From the NCBI GenBank assembly GCA_027014115.1, contig JALWEJ010000079.1, positions 1 to 64,000 of the forward strand: a stretch of DNA of 64,000 nt, read 5' to 3'. Under the pieces are notes generated by a model. The model saw only the letters and a list, made by a program, of their open reading frames with translations, was not told the DNA's origin and searched no databases. This document shows, in pieces, positions 15,609 to 24,712 of the stretch; positions within the stretch are counted from its first letter, which is position 1; each line of letters begins with the position of its first letter. The translations under genes were made by a program, and so were the position numbers. Source of the DNA: Desulfurellales bacterium. Its GTDB lineage: Bacteria; Campylobacterota_A; Desulfurellia; Desulfurellales; Hippeaceae.

Positions 15609-17276
15609 ATGGATTATAACCCCATTAACGACATTAAGGATTTGATAAGATTTCATCTATCTCAAATCGATAATGAACCGTTTCGCTTTATGCTCTTTTT
15701 TAAGTTGAGCGACAAACAGGTTTTTTTGCTTAATATTTTTGAATCCGGCAAAGATTTCTTAAAGATATACAAGGGTTTGCAGCTCAGTCTTGAAAAGAAT
15801 TTTTCCGATATACTCTCAAGCAAAAAGGAATATGAAAGTAAATCACCCATAGAAACAAATTATCCTTTTTTGTATGGAGAATTTATAAACAACTCGACAT
15901 TGTATGTGAAACAGATTTGTTTTAGTTTTCAGTGTCTTGGTTTTTTTGAGTTTGTAATAAAAAAAGATTACATATCCCAGTATACAAAAAACACACTTAA
16001 TGAGTTGGCAGAATCCATTAAACCCTATCTTGTGGATTTATATATAGAAATAAGAAAAGACATATCAAAACGGTACTATGCTGTAAATGCTTTAAATGTA
16101 ATTAAAAATGCAAGACCAAGAACATTCTATCATTCATTCAGGGTCGCAGACTTGTCTGTTGCTATTGCTCAAAAGATGGGTTTGTCGAAATCAGTACAGA
16201 GAAATATATGTTATGCATCATTCATTCATGATTTGGGAGAAATGTATCTACCGAGGGATATTTTTTATAAAGAGGGCAGCTTATCCAAAGAAGAGATGGA
16301 TATGGTAAAAAAGCATCCGGAGTTTCTTAAAGTTATTTTTTCTAATAACCCCATAACAGAAGATATTGTTAATATTGCTTATTACCATCACGAGAGGGTT
16401 GATGGCAGAGGATATTACGGCTTTAGCTCAAACGATATACCCATAGAATCAAAAATACTTGCATTGAGCGAAGTGGTTGACGGTTTATACACAGATAGAC
16501 CCGGAAGAAAAGGTTTCGATATACATTATATTATGAGTGCTATAGAGCATTCCTGCGGAAAATCCTTTGACTGCAGTGTTGTTGATGCTGCACTTGTTAC
16601 AATAAAAAAGTATTATCTGGATAGGGAGTATGAATTCTTAAATTCGAACCATATAAGCAATGTAGGTAAACCGGTTGTTGTTGTGTTTCAAAAAGGAGAA
16701 AGTATAGAGTTAATTCAGGGTGTGATTGAGTATATAGGCAATAACATAGCTGGTATAAAGTTTTACGATACAACCTCTTGTGATATTAAGGTTGATAGTG
16801 TGGTTAGGGTTCAATTTTCTTTTTTTGATATTATATATGATTTTGAGAGTGTTGTTATTTCAAGTACAGACGAATCGGTTAATGTTTTGATAAAAAATAC
16901 ATCGAGTGAAATGTTGGGAAATTTGAATGTATTTTGGGAATTTGATATGATTGCCGTACCTTTGAAATTGTCGGGTACAATCTTGAATTCGAAAGAATCA
17001 AACAAAACTTATCTGAAATTGAAGACAAAAAGATTTGGCTCAAAGTCACTTTCGGCAAAAGCCGAGAACCCTTCATTTGATTTAAACATAGGAGATACGG
17101 TTTTGATTAAGATGAAGCCTTTAAAAGAGCTTATAAGTATACCTGCCGTAGTGTCTAATATTATTAAAGAGGATAACTCGATTACAGCATATTTTGAGTA
17201 TTTTAGTCTACCTGAGAAAATGGATGCCCTAATACATCAAGCCATATACCATAAGCAATCACAAGCTTCATTATAG
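15609..17276 (+). CDS. Degenerate HD-GYP protein with YcgR/PilZ-like C-terminal half
   Basis: A 555-residue cytoplasmic protein. Residues 1-150 show no clear motif. Residues 170-330 form an HD-GYP-type domain: HSFRVAD (175-181), HDLGE (207-211, Lys of the usual HDIGK replaced by Glu), HHERVDGRGYYG (260-271, lacking the full GYP loop) and VVDGLYTDRPGR. About 350-545 resembles the YcgR/PilZ flagellar-brake fold but lacks an obvious RxxxR c-di-GMP motif. It may be a c-di-GMP-related regulator with little or no hydrolysis. It begins eight bases after moaC with GGAGAG before its ATG. Confidence 0.7.
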   Translation: MDYNPINDIKDLIRFHLSQIDNEPFRFMLFFKLSDKQVFLLNIFESGKDFLKIYKGLQLSLEKNFSDILSSKKEYESKSPIETNYPFLYGEFINNSTLYVKQICFSFQCLGFFEFVIKKDYISQYTKNTLNELAESIKPYLVDLYIEIRKDISKRYYAVNALNVIKNARPRTFYHSFRVADLSVAIAQKMGLSKSVQRNICYASFIHDLGEMYLPRDIFYKEGSLSKEEMDMVKKHPEFLKVIFSNNPITEDIVNIAYYHHERVDGRGYYGFSSNDIPIESKILALSEVVDGLYTDRPGRKGFDIHYIMSAIEHSCGKSFDCSVVDAALVTIKKYYLDREYEFLNSNHISNVGKPVVVVFQKGESIELIQGVIEYIGNNIAGIKFYDTTSCDIKVDSVVRVQFSFFDIIYDFESVVISSTDESVNVLIKNTSSEMLGNLNVFWEFDMIAVPLKLSGTILNSKESNKTYLKLKTKRFGSKSLSAKAENPSFDLNIGDTVLIKMKPLKELISIPAVVSNIIKEDNSITAYFEYFSLPEKMDALIHQAIYHKQSQASL

Positions 17277-17480
17277 AAATTATACATCTTTTTACCATCT
17301 ATTGACATAAATATTTATTGAATAATATTTATATGGGTCATCCGACCTATGTTTTTCTGTAACTTGTTTTGTAAATATATAAACCTCTACGGATTACAAA
17401 CGCTTTTATTTAATAGATACCTTTTGCTGACGCTCAATAAATATCTACAAAAAAGCGGTGATTTTTTGTATAAATTTGTC

Positions 17481-18041
17481 ATGTTGATAGAAAGATTGAA
17501 AGCAGTTTTGCCGAAAGAATATCCAAAAAAAGAAACCGACGCCAAAGAATCGGCGGTAATTATACCTTTTCTCAATCTTAACGGGGAGATGGTTTTAGTT
17601 TTTGAGAAAAAACCGTCATACGACAGACTGCACCCTTCACAAATTTCGTTTCCCGGCGGGTCAAGAGAAAAATCCGATAGAAGCTTTTTAGAGGCAGCCA
17701 TAAGGGAGACATGCGAAGAGTTGGGTATAAACAAAAGCGATATTCAAATAATCGGTGCAGTTGAGCCGACAGAAACACTAACCACAAATTTTATAATCTA
17801 TCCGTTTGCCGGCATTATAAACAGGCAGCCGCCGTTTGAAATAAGCAAAGATGAGGTTGAAAAGCTTTTGTTTATTCCGCTTGCCTATTTGATTGAAAAT
17901 TCTCCCATAAAATATGGTATATACGAAGATAGGGGTAAAAAAAGAAAAACTCCCTTTCTTGAATACAACAATGAGATAATCTGGGGAGCAACAGCCCGTA
18001 TTTTAAACAATTTTATACTCATTATCAAAAAACTTTTGTGA
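17481..18041 (+). CDS. Nudix hydrolase, CoA pyrophosphatase (NudL)-like
   Basis: A 186-residue Nudix protein of the NudL/UPF0035 group, which cleaves CoA and related compounds to phosphopantetheine. The LHPSQISFPGG entry and the Nudix box with REtCEELG (Arg, Glu-Glu) are intact. The frame is open another 44 codons upstream without family resemblance. A TTG at 17466 following GCGGTGA is an alternative start. The 200-base gap upstream contains TTGACA at 17302-17307 but only a weak -10, so the promoter is uncertain. Confidence 0.85.
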   Translation: MLIERLKAVLPKEYPKKETDAKESAVIIPFLNLNGEMVLVFEKKPSYDRLHPSQISFPGGSREKSDRSFLEAAIRETCEELGINKSDIQIIGAVEPTETLTTNFIIYPFAGIINRQPPFEISKDEVEKLLFIPLAYLIENSPIKYGIYEDRGKKRKTPFLEYNNEIIWGATARILNNFILIIKKLL

Positions 18042-18170
18042 TTGATTTTTTTCGCGCATCCTTCAATAGAAATGATAAGTACAACAAATATCATCATTTT
18101 TAGTTGAACCTCATTTTTAACAAAAGCTTAAATTAAAAAGTGCACTAAATAAGACATCAATTCTTTTTGG

Positions 18171-18198
18171 TTTACAACCTATCCTGCATTCATATAAT
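18171..18198 (+). promoter_or_regulatory. Sigma-70-type promoter for the TSUP permease gene
   Basis: TTTACA (18171-18176), a 16-base spacer and a perfect TATAAT (18193-18198). The predicted start near 18205 is only about four bases before the ATG at 18209, which would give a nearly leaderless transcript. The gene has no Shine-Dalgarno sequence, in agreement. Confidence 0.6.
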
Positions 18199-18208
18199 AT
18201 TTCTTGAA

Positions 18209-18946
18209 ATGGATGCTTTACACCTCTTTTTTGTTTTTGTTGCCGGTATAGTTGTCGGATTTATAAATGTTTTGGCTGCTGGCGGTTCGTTTTTGACACT
18301 TGCCGTTTTGATTGCCTTTGGTTTGCCGCCGACTGTTGCAAACGGCACAAACAGGGTTGGGCTACTTATTCAAAACTCCTTTGCATCCTTGAAATTTTAC
18401 AGACTCAAACTGCTTGACTATAAATTTGTATTTATTGTTGCACCTTCTGCGCTGGCAGGCTCAATTTTAGGAAGTTATATTGCAACCCACATTCCTGATG
18501 AGCTTTTGAAAAAAATTATAGCCATACTGATGGTTTTGATAAGTCTTATCACCATCTATTCACCTCAAAAGTTTGTAAAAACCACCTATTCACAAAAAAA
18601 ATGGGCACTGATGGTTGCTACATTCTTTTTTATAGGTATATACGGCGGATTTATACAAGCTGGTGTCGGTTTTTTTATTATTGCCGCATCCATTTGGGGT
18701 GGTTTTGGTATGGTTGAGGCAAATGCCATAAAGGTTTTAACGATTGTGATTTATACAACTGCCGTTCTGCCTATGTTTATATTTGCTAATCAGGTTGATT
18801 TTGTTGTGGGTTTTGTTTTGGGGCTTGGCAGTATTATAGGTGCAAGGCTTGCAATAGGTGTTTCTGTTAAAAAAGGCGACAAATTCATAAGGTTTGCACT
18901 TTTGGTTTTACTTGCTGCATTTGCCGTAAAATTACTGTTTTTTTAA
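18209..18946 (+). CDS. TSUP (TauE/SafE) family membrane permease
   Basis: A 245-residue integral membrane protein with about eight hydrophobic segments. The N-terminal GFINVLAAGGSFLTLAVL and GTNRVGLLIQN motifs and the central YGGFIQAGVGFFI repeat of the first half are typical of TSUP exporters, which move sulfite, sulfonates or other organic anions. The substrate is unknown. The start is set at the ATG immediately after the promoter; the frame is open a further 14 codons upstream, but those would lie within the promoter. Confidence 0.85.
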   Translation: MDALHLFFVFVAGIVVGFINVLAAGGSFLTLAVLIAFGLPPTVANGTNRVGLLIQNSFASLKFYRLKLLDYKFVFIVAPSALAGSILGSYIATHIPDELLKKIIAILMVLISLITIYSPQKFVKTTYSQKKWALMVATFFFIGIYGGFIQAGVGFFIIAASIWGGFGMVEANAIKVLTIVIYTTAVLPMFIFANQVDFVVGFVLGLGSIIGARLAIGVSVKKGDKFIRFALLVLLAAFAVKLLFF

Positions 18947-18956
18947 GGGTTAAAAA

Positions 18957-20045
18957 ATGGATGTAGCTGTTGTTTCGATAGGCAATGAGATATTAAACGG
19001 CTCTATTTTGGATACAAATTCAAACTATATAGCAAAAAATCTTGAACTTTTGGGCTTAAATGTTTCAACTATTGCTGCTGTAGGTGACAGTATAAAACAG
19101 ATTGAAGATACATTTAAACATTTAAGTAAAAATTATGATTTGGTTATTACAACAGGAGGACTTGGTCCTACATTTGACGACAATACAACGCAGGGTTTGG
19201 CAAGCTGTGCAAATGTTGAGTTAAAACTCAATAAAAAAATCTATCAAGATGTGATAAAAAAGGTAAAAAAGAAGGGTGTAAAGCTTAAACTTTCACACTT
19301 GAGACAGACTTATCTGCCTAAAGGGTGCGAAACCATTCCAAATGAATTTGGAACGGCCTGCGGTATAATGATAAAGATAAACAGAGCTTATTTTATCTCA
19401 ATGCCCGGTGTGCCGAGCGAGATGAAGCCTATGTTTGAAAATTATGTAATTGTGAAAATCAAAAAGCTTTTTAACATAAAAGAGCATTTAAGATACGATT
19501 TAAAGCTTGTCGGTGTGCCCGAGTCGGATATGGATGAGTTTTTAAAAACAGTTGATACAGACGGTGTCGATATTATACTCAATGCTCAAGAGGGCGAGCT
19601 TGCCGTAAGACTGTTTTCGGATGATAAAAACAGAATAGAATCTACAAAAGAGTTGATTTGCGGGCGGTTTAGAAACCTTACTTATTCAGACAGTGATGAA
19701 AGTATAGAGGATGTTGTGGATAGGGTTTTGAGACAAAAAGGTTTGAAGCTTGGTATAATAGAAAGCTTCAGCGGCGGATATCTGACACTTTTAATGTCTG
19801 ATAAGGAATCCTTCTTGGGTTCAATTGTTGTAAAGAATGAGGATTTGAACAATTTTACAAAGTTTAAGGATGCAGACATAGTAATATTCCCAAGCAGCCT
19901 CAATAAAAACACATTTGCAGCAAACATCTATCACAAAAACGAATTGAAGCAGATACACTCAAGATATATGGGTAATAGGAACTTTATGAAGAAATCGGTT
20001 GCAAAGAGAATGCTTGGTCATCTCTATGAATTTTTAAACTCTTAA
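18957..20045 (+). CDS. cinA: CinA-like protein with eroded C-terminal NMN-deamidase domain
   Basis: A 362-residue protein. Residues 1-170 form the MoaB-like COG1058 domain (SIGNEILNG, TTGGLGPTFDD, SMPGVPSEM), which in CinA has ADP-ribose pyrophosphatase activity. The C-terminal PncC-type region begins around residue 255. It keeps only an ESFSGG remnant of the AESCTGG motif and is about 100 residues instead of about 160, so NMN deamidation is probably lost. Total length is below the usual 400-420. It follows the TSUP gene by ten bases and likely shares its transcript. Confidence 0.82.
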   Translation: MDVAVVSIGNEILNGSILDTNSNYIAKNLELLGLNVSTIAAVGDSIKQIEDTFKHLSKNYDLVITTGGLGPTFDDNTTQGLASCANVELKLNKKIYQDVIKKVKKKGVKLKLSHLRQTYLPKGCETIPNEFGTACGIMIKINRAYFISMPGVPSEMKPMFENYVIVKIKKLFNIKEHLRYDLKLVGVPESDMDEFLKTVDTDGVDIILNAQEGELAVRLFSDDKNRIESTKELICGRFRNLTYSDSDESIEDVVDRVLRQKGLKLGIIESFSGGYLTLLMSDKESFLGSIVVKNEDLNNFTKFKDADIVIFPSSLNKNTFAANIYHKNELKQIHSRYMGNRNFMKKSVAKRMLGHLYEFLNS

Positions 20046-20115
20046 AGGTTTGGAAAACTAAAATTCTTGATTTTTATACAAAAGGTAAATACTATTCAAT
20101 TAGCAGGAGGGATTT

Positions 20116-20634
20116 ATGGATTTTGAGATAAAGGTTTATCCTGATCCGGTTTTAAGAAAGAAAGCAGAGGATGTTGAAAAAATAGATGATGAGATAATAA
20201 AAATACTAGATACGATGAGGGATATGATGTACAGCTATAAGGGTATCGGTCTTGCAGCCGAACAGATTGGTTTAACAAAAAAGCTTATTGTTATAGATAT
20301 GATGCCCGAAGGAACAAGTGAGCTTATTCAGCTTATAAATCCAAAGATTGTAAAAGCAGAGGACATCTACGAAGAGCATGAAGAGGGCTGTTTGAGCGTG
20401 CCTGGATACTACGATGTTGTAAAAAACAGAAAAAAGGGTATCAGAGTTGAATATATAGACAGAAACGGCAATGAACAGGTGATAGAGACAGAGGATTTTT
20501 TAAGTGTTGTTTTACAGCATGAGATTGACCACCTAAACGGGACACTGTTTGTTGACAGACTTTCTCCTATAAAGAGAGGTCTGTTTAAAAAAGAGTGGAA
20601 AAAGATTCAAAAAGAGAGGCAGGAAAAAGAATGA
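20116..20634 (+). CDS. def: Peptide deformylase
   Basis: Removes the N-formyl group from nascent proteins. The 172-residue protein has motif 1 as GIGLAAEQ (Glu where Pro is usual), motif 2 EEGCLS with the metal Cys, and motif 3 QHEIDHLNG with the HExxH metal ligands and catalytic Glu. GCAGGAGGG precedes the ATG. It overlaps fmt by four bases, the common def-fmt pair that handles initiator formylation and its reversal. Confidence 0.96.
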   Translation: MDFEIKVYPDPVLRKKAEDVEKIDDEIIKILDTMRDMMYSYKGIGLAAEQIGLTKKLIVIDMMPEGTSELIQLINPKIVKAEDIYEEHEEGCLSVPGYYDVVKNRKKGIRVEYIDRNGNEQVIETEDFLSVVLQHEIDHLNGTLFVDRLSPIKRGLFKKEWKKIQKERQEKE

Positions 20635-21554
20635 GAATACTTTTTTTTGGAACAAGCGAATTTGCAGTATATCCGCTTAAAATGCTGATTGAATCACATT
20701 TCGATATAACAGGTGTTGTAACAACACCGGATAGGCCGGGAAAAAGGGGTAAAAAACTTATAGAGCCGCCGGTTAAGGTTTTGGCAAAAGAGTACGGTTT
20801 GCCTGTAATTCAGCCTGAAAAGCTCAAAGACAGTAAGGCAACAAACAGTATAGCCGAGTTTAAGGCCGATGTATTTGTTGTTGTTTCATACGGTAAATTT
20901 CTTCCAAGCTCAATCCTTAAGCTTCCAAAATATAAGATAAACATACATCCGTCTCTGCTTCCTAAGTACAGAGGTCCATCACCCATAAATTATGCTCTTT
21001 TAAACGGTGATAAGTATACCGGTGTTTCGATTATCGATGTAAGCGATAAAATGGATGCTGGAGATATATATATGCAGTGGGTGGAAAAGGTTTATGACAA
21101 TGACAACTACGAAACACTCCATAACAGGCTTGCTCTTGTTGGTTCAAAAATGGCTGTTTGTGTGCTTGAATCCATTGAATCAGGAGATGTTAAGACTAAA
21201 AAACAGAACGATGAGGATGCGACATTTACAAAAATCATAGATAAAAAAGACGGAAAAATAGATTTTGAAACAATGAGCGCTGTCCGGATTGTAAATATGG
21301 CAAGGGCATACTACGGCTGGCCGAGTGCTTATTGTTCATATAAATCAAAGGTGTTTAAGATATTTGAGGCAGACGCCTTGGATATTGAAGCAAAGCCCAA
21401 AGAGGTTGTGCGTGTTTCTAAAAACGAACTTGTTATAGGATGTGCCAAAGGGGCTATATCCATAAAAAAAATTCAGCCTGAATCAAAAAAACCTATGGAT
21501 ATAAAGGCTTTTTTGGCTGGTTACAGATTTGAAGTCGGCGAAATTATTCAATAG
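20631..21554 (+). CDS. fmt: Methionyl-tRNA formyltransferase
   Basis: Formylates initiator Met-tRNA with 10-formyl-THF. The 307-residue protein begins RILFFGTSEFA, has the catalytic block HPSLLPKYRGPSPINYALLNGD (shown here in two parts: HPSLLPKYRG and PSPINYAL) with the conserved Asn-His-Asp set, and a C-terminal tRNA-binding domain. The start at 20631 forms ATGA with the def stop and has AGGCAGGA upstream. folD, which makes the folate donor precursor, lies at 53 kb. Confidence 0.96.
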   Translation: MRILFFGTSEFAVYPLKMLIESHFDITGVVTTPDRPGKRGKKLIEPPVKVLAKEYGLPVIQPEKLKDSKATNSIAEFKADVFVVVSYGKFLPSSILKLPKYKINIHPSLLPKYRGPSPINYALLNGDKYTGVSIIDVSDKMDAGDIYMQWVEKVYDNDNYETLHNRLALVGSKMAVCVLESIESGDVKTKKQNDEDATFTKIIDKKDGKIDFETMSAVRIVNMARAYYGWPSAYCSYKSKVFKIFEADALDIEAKPKEVVRVSKNELVIGCAKGAISIKKIQPESKKPMDIKAFLAGYRFEVGEIIQ

Positions 21555-22980
21555 TGGTGTTTATCTTCTTTCATTTGTAGCGCTTGTTGCATCTTTTTAT
21601 TTTTCATATTTTGCTTTTTTTGCGTTTCTGCCTTTTATTTTTATGCTTGAGACTCAAAATGATAGTTTTCAGACAGCTTTTTTTTCCTTTTCCTTTTTCT
21701 TTGCTTTTTTGTATTTTGGCGTTTTTAAAAGCCTTTATGTTTACTACAATCTGAATATAATTTTCTCATTTCTGCTTTACATTCTTCTTGTTTTTTATCA
21801 TTTTTTGTATATCTATCTTGCTGTTTTTATATATAAACGTTTAAAATTTCATCTTTTGTTTTTTCCTTTTATTCTGATTTGTTTTGAATATCTAAAATCC
21901 TCTTTATTGTACGGTCTGCCTGTTGGCAATTTCAGCATACTTGTCTATAATATCCCATGGTTTACAAAATCGGCTGCCTATTTCGGTTCGTATTTTGTGG
22001 GTTTGAGTCTGATTTTTGTGAATACTGCAGTATATATGCTAATCAAAAAAGACAAACTGTCTTTTGCGGTATTGGTTATATTTCTTGCTGTTTTGCTTTT
22101 GCCCTACAGTAAGATTACGAATTCTTTTTCTGAGCACATAGCCATAGCGCAAGGCGGTATACCTCAGCAGGAAAAATGGGATAGAGGCTATCTTGAAAGG
22201 AATTTGCACATATACTTAAATGAAAGCAGTGTAATAAATAAGGGGGTTATTTTTTGGCCTGAATCTGCGTATCCTTATCTGTTTGAAGAGGATAATAATA
22301 TTCTGTCAAATTTTGTAGAGCAAAAAAACATAGCATTGGTAACAGGTTTGGTTAGGAAACAGGACAGTTCATTTCTAAACAGTGCTGCACTGATAACAAA
22401 AGAGGGTATATCTTACTACAACAAGCAGCACCTTGTACCGTTTGCTGAGTTTATACCGCTTAGAAATATTATAGGCAAATTTATTCCAAAGAATATTGAC
22501 CCTGGTGATTTTAAATCGGGAAGCGGTAATGTGATTTTGCAGTATAATAAATTAAAAATAGCACCGATGATATGTTATGAGGAGGCGTTTTCTGACATAT
22601 CAAGAAAATACAAGCTTGATAAGGCAAATTTGCTTGCCGTTTTAACAAATGATGCATGGTTTGAGAATACACCAACATTCTATATGCTTCACAGAAACTC
22701 TGTTTTTAGAGCGGTAGAAAGCTCAATGTGGCTTGTAAGGGTTGCAAATACGGGACTAAGCGAAATTATAACGCCAAAAGGCAAGATATATGCAGATCTG
22801 CCCGTTGGAAAAAGGGCGCTTCTGTATAAAAATGTGAAGATAACCTGCACAAAACCTACTTTTTTTGATTCATACGGGTATATGTTTGCAAGATTTTTAT
22901 TGCTGTTTGTCAGTTTGTTGATTTTCTATAGAATATATATGCTCCGAAAGCAAAAAGCACAAGGTCTGGAAGCCAGATAG
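21529..22980 (+). CDS. lnt: Apolipoprotein N-acyltransferase
   Basis: Adds the third acyl chain to outer-membrane lipoproteins in the inner membrane. The 483-residue protein has about six N-terminal transmembrane segments, then a nitrilase-like domain with the catalytic triad: Glu in FWPESAYP, Lys in YYNKQHLVPF and Cys in MICYEEAF. A last hydrophobic segment closes the chain. It starts with TTG inside the fmt end (26-base overlap), with no in-frame ATG or GTG nearby. Its last 71 bases overlap the convergent lptF/G-type gene, an unusually long coding overlap. Confidence 0.92.
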   Translation: MKSAKLFNSGVYLLSFVALVASFYFSYFAFFAFLPFIFMLETQNDSFQTAFFSFSFFFAFLYFGVFKSLYVYYNLNIIFSFLLYILLVFYHFLYIYLAVFIYKRLKFHLLFFPFILICFEYLKSSLLYGLPVGNFSILVYNIPWFTKSAAYFGSYFVGLSLIFVNTAVYMLIKKDKLSFAVLVIFLAVLLLPYSKITNSFSEHIAIAQGGIPQQEKWDRGYLERNLHIYLNESSVINKGVIFWPESAYPYLFEEDNNILSNFVEQKNIALVTGLVRKQDSSFLNSAALITKEGISYYNKQHLVPFAEFIPLRNIIGKFIPKNIDPGDFKSGSGNVILQYNKLKIAPMICYEEAFSDISRKYKLDKANLLAVLTNDAWFENTPTFYMLHRNSVFRAVESSMWLVRVANTGLSEIITPKGKIYADLPVGKRALLYKNVKITCTKPTFFDSYGYMFARFLLLFVSLLIFYRIYMLRKQKAQGLEAR

Positions 22981-23956
22981 GCCATATTATCGAATGGCTT
23001 TTAAATACCGATTCGCCAAGCATCTGAAGTATATAAAATGTGAAGAATATTGATGTGCTGATTATTGCACCGGCACTTTTTCCACTTCTTGAAAATGTGA
23101 TACCCAAAGAGAAGCCTATTATCGATAATACGAATACGCTTAAAGAAAAAACAAGCATTTTGTTTATTTTGTAGAGAGCCTGTATGTTCTTTTGTGATTT
23201 GTAGTAGTTTATAAGTTCTGTAAGCGTCATGTATCGGGTGTTGTATTTGCTGATTTTCGGTTTTTTATCTCCAAGTAGAATTGCTATTTTATAAAGTTTT
23301 GCTTTTCCGTATTCTATTGTATTTTTTCGTTTTTGATAAACTCTTGCTTTTTGAAAATTTACAATAACACCAAGCTGTGTATCTTGAAACTGAGCTTTTT
23401 CTGCCAAGACCACAGCATCGTTGCGGGCATAAAAAACACCGTATAGGGTGTGTTTGTTGGTTGAAATATCATTGGCATACAGGGTTGAGTTTTTTATTCC
23501 GCTGTAGAATTTTTTTTGCTGCAAACCTATGTAAATCTTATTTTTTAAGGCGTTTGTAAGGTTTATTTTGTAGTCAAGTTTTGCCTTGTATGCAAGAAAA
23601 GATATATCGTAGAATAGTATTGCAAAAACGATAGCCGTAAAAAACAGTGCAGGCAGGTATGTCTTAAAAAGAGAAATACCTGAGCTTCTTATTGCGGTAA
23701 TTTCTGAGTTTCTTGAAAACTCCGTGTAGACAAAATTTATACTGAGCATCAAAGCCATAGGTATGGTAAACATTGACAAAAAAATCACCATATCAAGAAA
23801 AATCTTTGACATAATGGATATGCTTACACCCTTTGAGAACAAAAAATCATATATTTTTATTGTATTTCCTATGAGCATAACAAATGTGGTTATCAAAAAG
23901 GATGTAATAAAACTGGAAACCAGGTTTCTAAAGATATATTTATATATTTTTTTCAT
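22910..23956 (-). CDS. LptF/LptG-type lipopolysaccharide export permease
   Basis: A 348-residue YjgP/YjgQ-family permease, part of the ABC machine that extracts LPS from the inner membrane. There are three N-terminal transmembrane segments, a periplasmic beta-jellyroll-like domain (about residues 125-255), and three C-terminal segments with WLPDLVLFAFG, typical of the family. Whether it is LptF or LptG cannot be settled; the partner is not in the window. It lies downstream of the prepilin peptidase with three bases between and ends inside lnt. Confidence 0.88.
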   Translation of the reverse strand: MKKIYKYIFRNLVSSFITSFLITTFVMLIGNTIKIYDFLFSKGVSISIMSKIFLDMVIFLSMFTIPMALMLSINFVYTEFSRNSEITAIRSSGISLFKTYLPALFFTAIVFAILFYDISFLAYKAKLDYKINLTNALKNKIYIGLQQKKFYSGIKNSTLYANDISTNKHTLYGVFYARNDAVVLAEKAQFQDTQLGVIVNFQKARVYQKRKNTIEYGKAKLYKIAILLGDKKPKISKYNTRYMTLTELINYYKSQKNIQALYKINKMLVFSLSVFVLSIIGFSLGITFSRSGKSAGAIISTSIFFTFYILQMLGESVFKSHSIIWPIWLPDLVLFAFGAYIFYRKSTN

Positions 23957-23959
23957 CGT

Positions 23960-24712
23960 TTATATACCGTATATGAATTTTATAATCCATTCACCAAAAA
24001 AAGGATAGCATACTGCAGCTAAGGAAAGATACGGTCCGAAGGGTATTTTGCTTGTAAGCTCTTTTTTGCCTGCTGTTATCAAAGCAATACCAATCAGTGA
24101 CCCCAAAAAAGAACTGAACAATAAAACGAATAAAACACCTTTGATGCCCAAGAAAGCACCAATTCCGCTTAGTAATTTTATATCACCCCCGCCCATAGCC
24201 TCTTTTTTAAAAAGCAGCTCTCCCAAAAGAGCAACGCCGTAGAGTATAACAAATCCGCTTGCAGCGCCAATTAAGGAACCTTTTAATCCTATGGGTAAAA
24301 AGTATGAAAAGGCGACTCCTACAGCAATTAAGCCTAAGCTGATTCTATCTGGTATTATGTAGTGTTTTAAATCTATAAAGCTGCCTACAATGAGGGCATA
24401 TGAGAATATTAAAAAAGCGGCTGTTTGTATACTGAGTTTAAATTTTAAATATATCAAAACGGTTATAAATCCTGTTAGTATTTCTATTAACGGATAAATC
24501 GGTGAGATTTTACTTCTGCACTGTCTGCATTTTCCACCAAGAATTATATAGCTTAGTACAGGGATGTTGTCATACCATTTTATTTGTGTATTGCATTTTG
24601 GGCATGAAGAGGGAGGATATACAATCGATTTTTCGATAGGTATACGGTAAATGCAAACATTCAAGAAGCTGCCGACAACAAGTCCAAACACAAAAAAAAA
24701 TGCAGTATACAT
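23960..24712 (-). CDS. pilD: Prepilin peptidase / N-methyltransferase
   Basis: A 250-residue polytopic membrane aspartyl protease that cleaves type IV prepilin and type II pseudopilin leaders and methylates the new N-terminus. The N-terminal GSFLNVCIYR methylase region and the two CxxC pairs (CPKC, CRQC) are intact. The two catalytic Asp residues are in FIDLKHYIIPD and GGGDIKLL. It shares one base with the tatC stop, so it sits in a tatB-tatC-pilD-lptF/G run. No pilin gene is in the window. Confidence 0.93.
   Translation of the reverse strand: MYTAFFFVFGLVVGSFLNVCIYRIPIEKSIVYPPSSCPKCNTQIKWYDNIPVLSYIILGGKCRQCRSKISPIYPLIEILTGFITVLIYLKFKLSIQTAAFLIFSYALIVGSFIDLKHYIIPDRISLGLIAVGVAFSYFLPIGLKGSLIGAASGFVILYGVALLGELLFKKEAMGGGDIKLLSGIGAFLGIKGVLFVLLFSSFLGSLIGIALITAGKKELTSKIPFGPYLSLAAVCYPFFGEWIIKFIYGI

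Noticed and set aside
18073-18110. ATGATA...TATCAT hairpin after the Nudix gene as a terminator
   Set aside because: Only six A/T-rich pairs with an 11-base loop; too weak to call.
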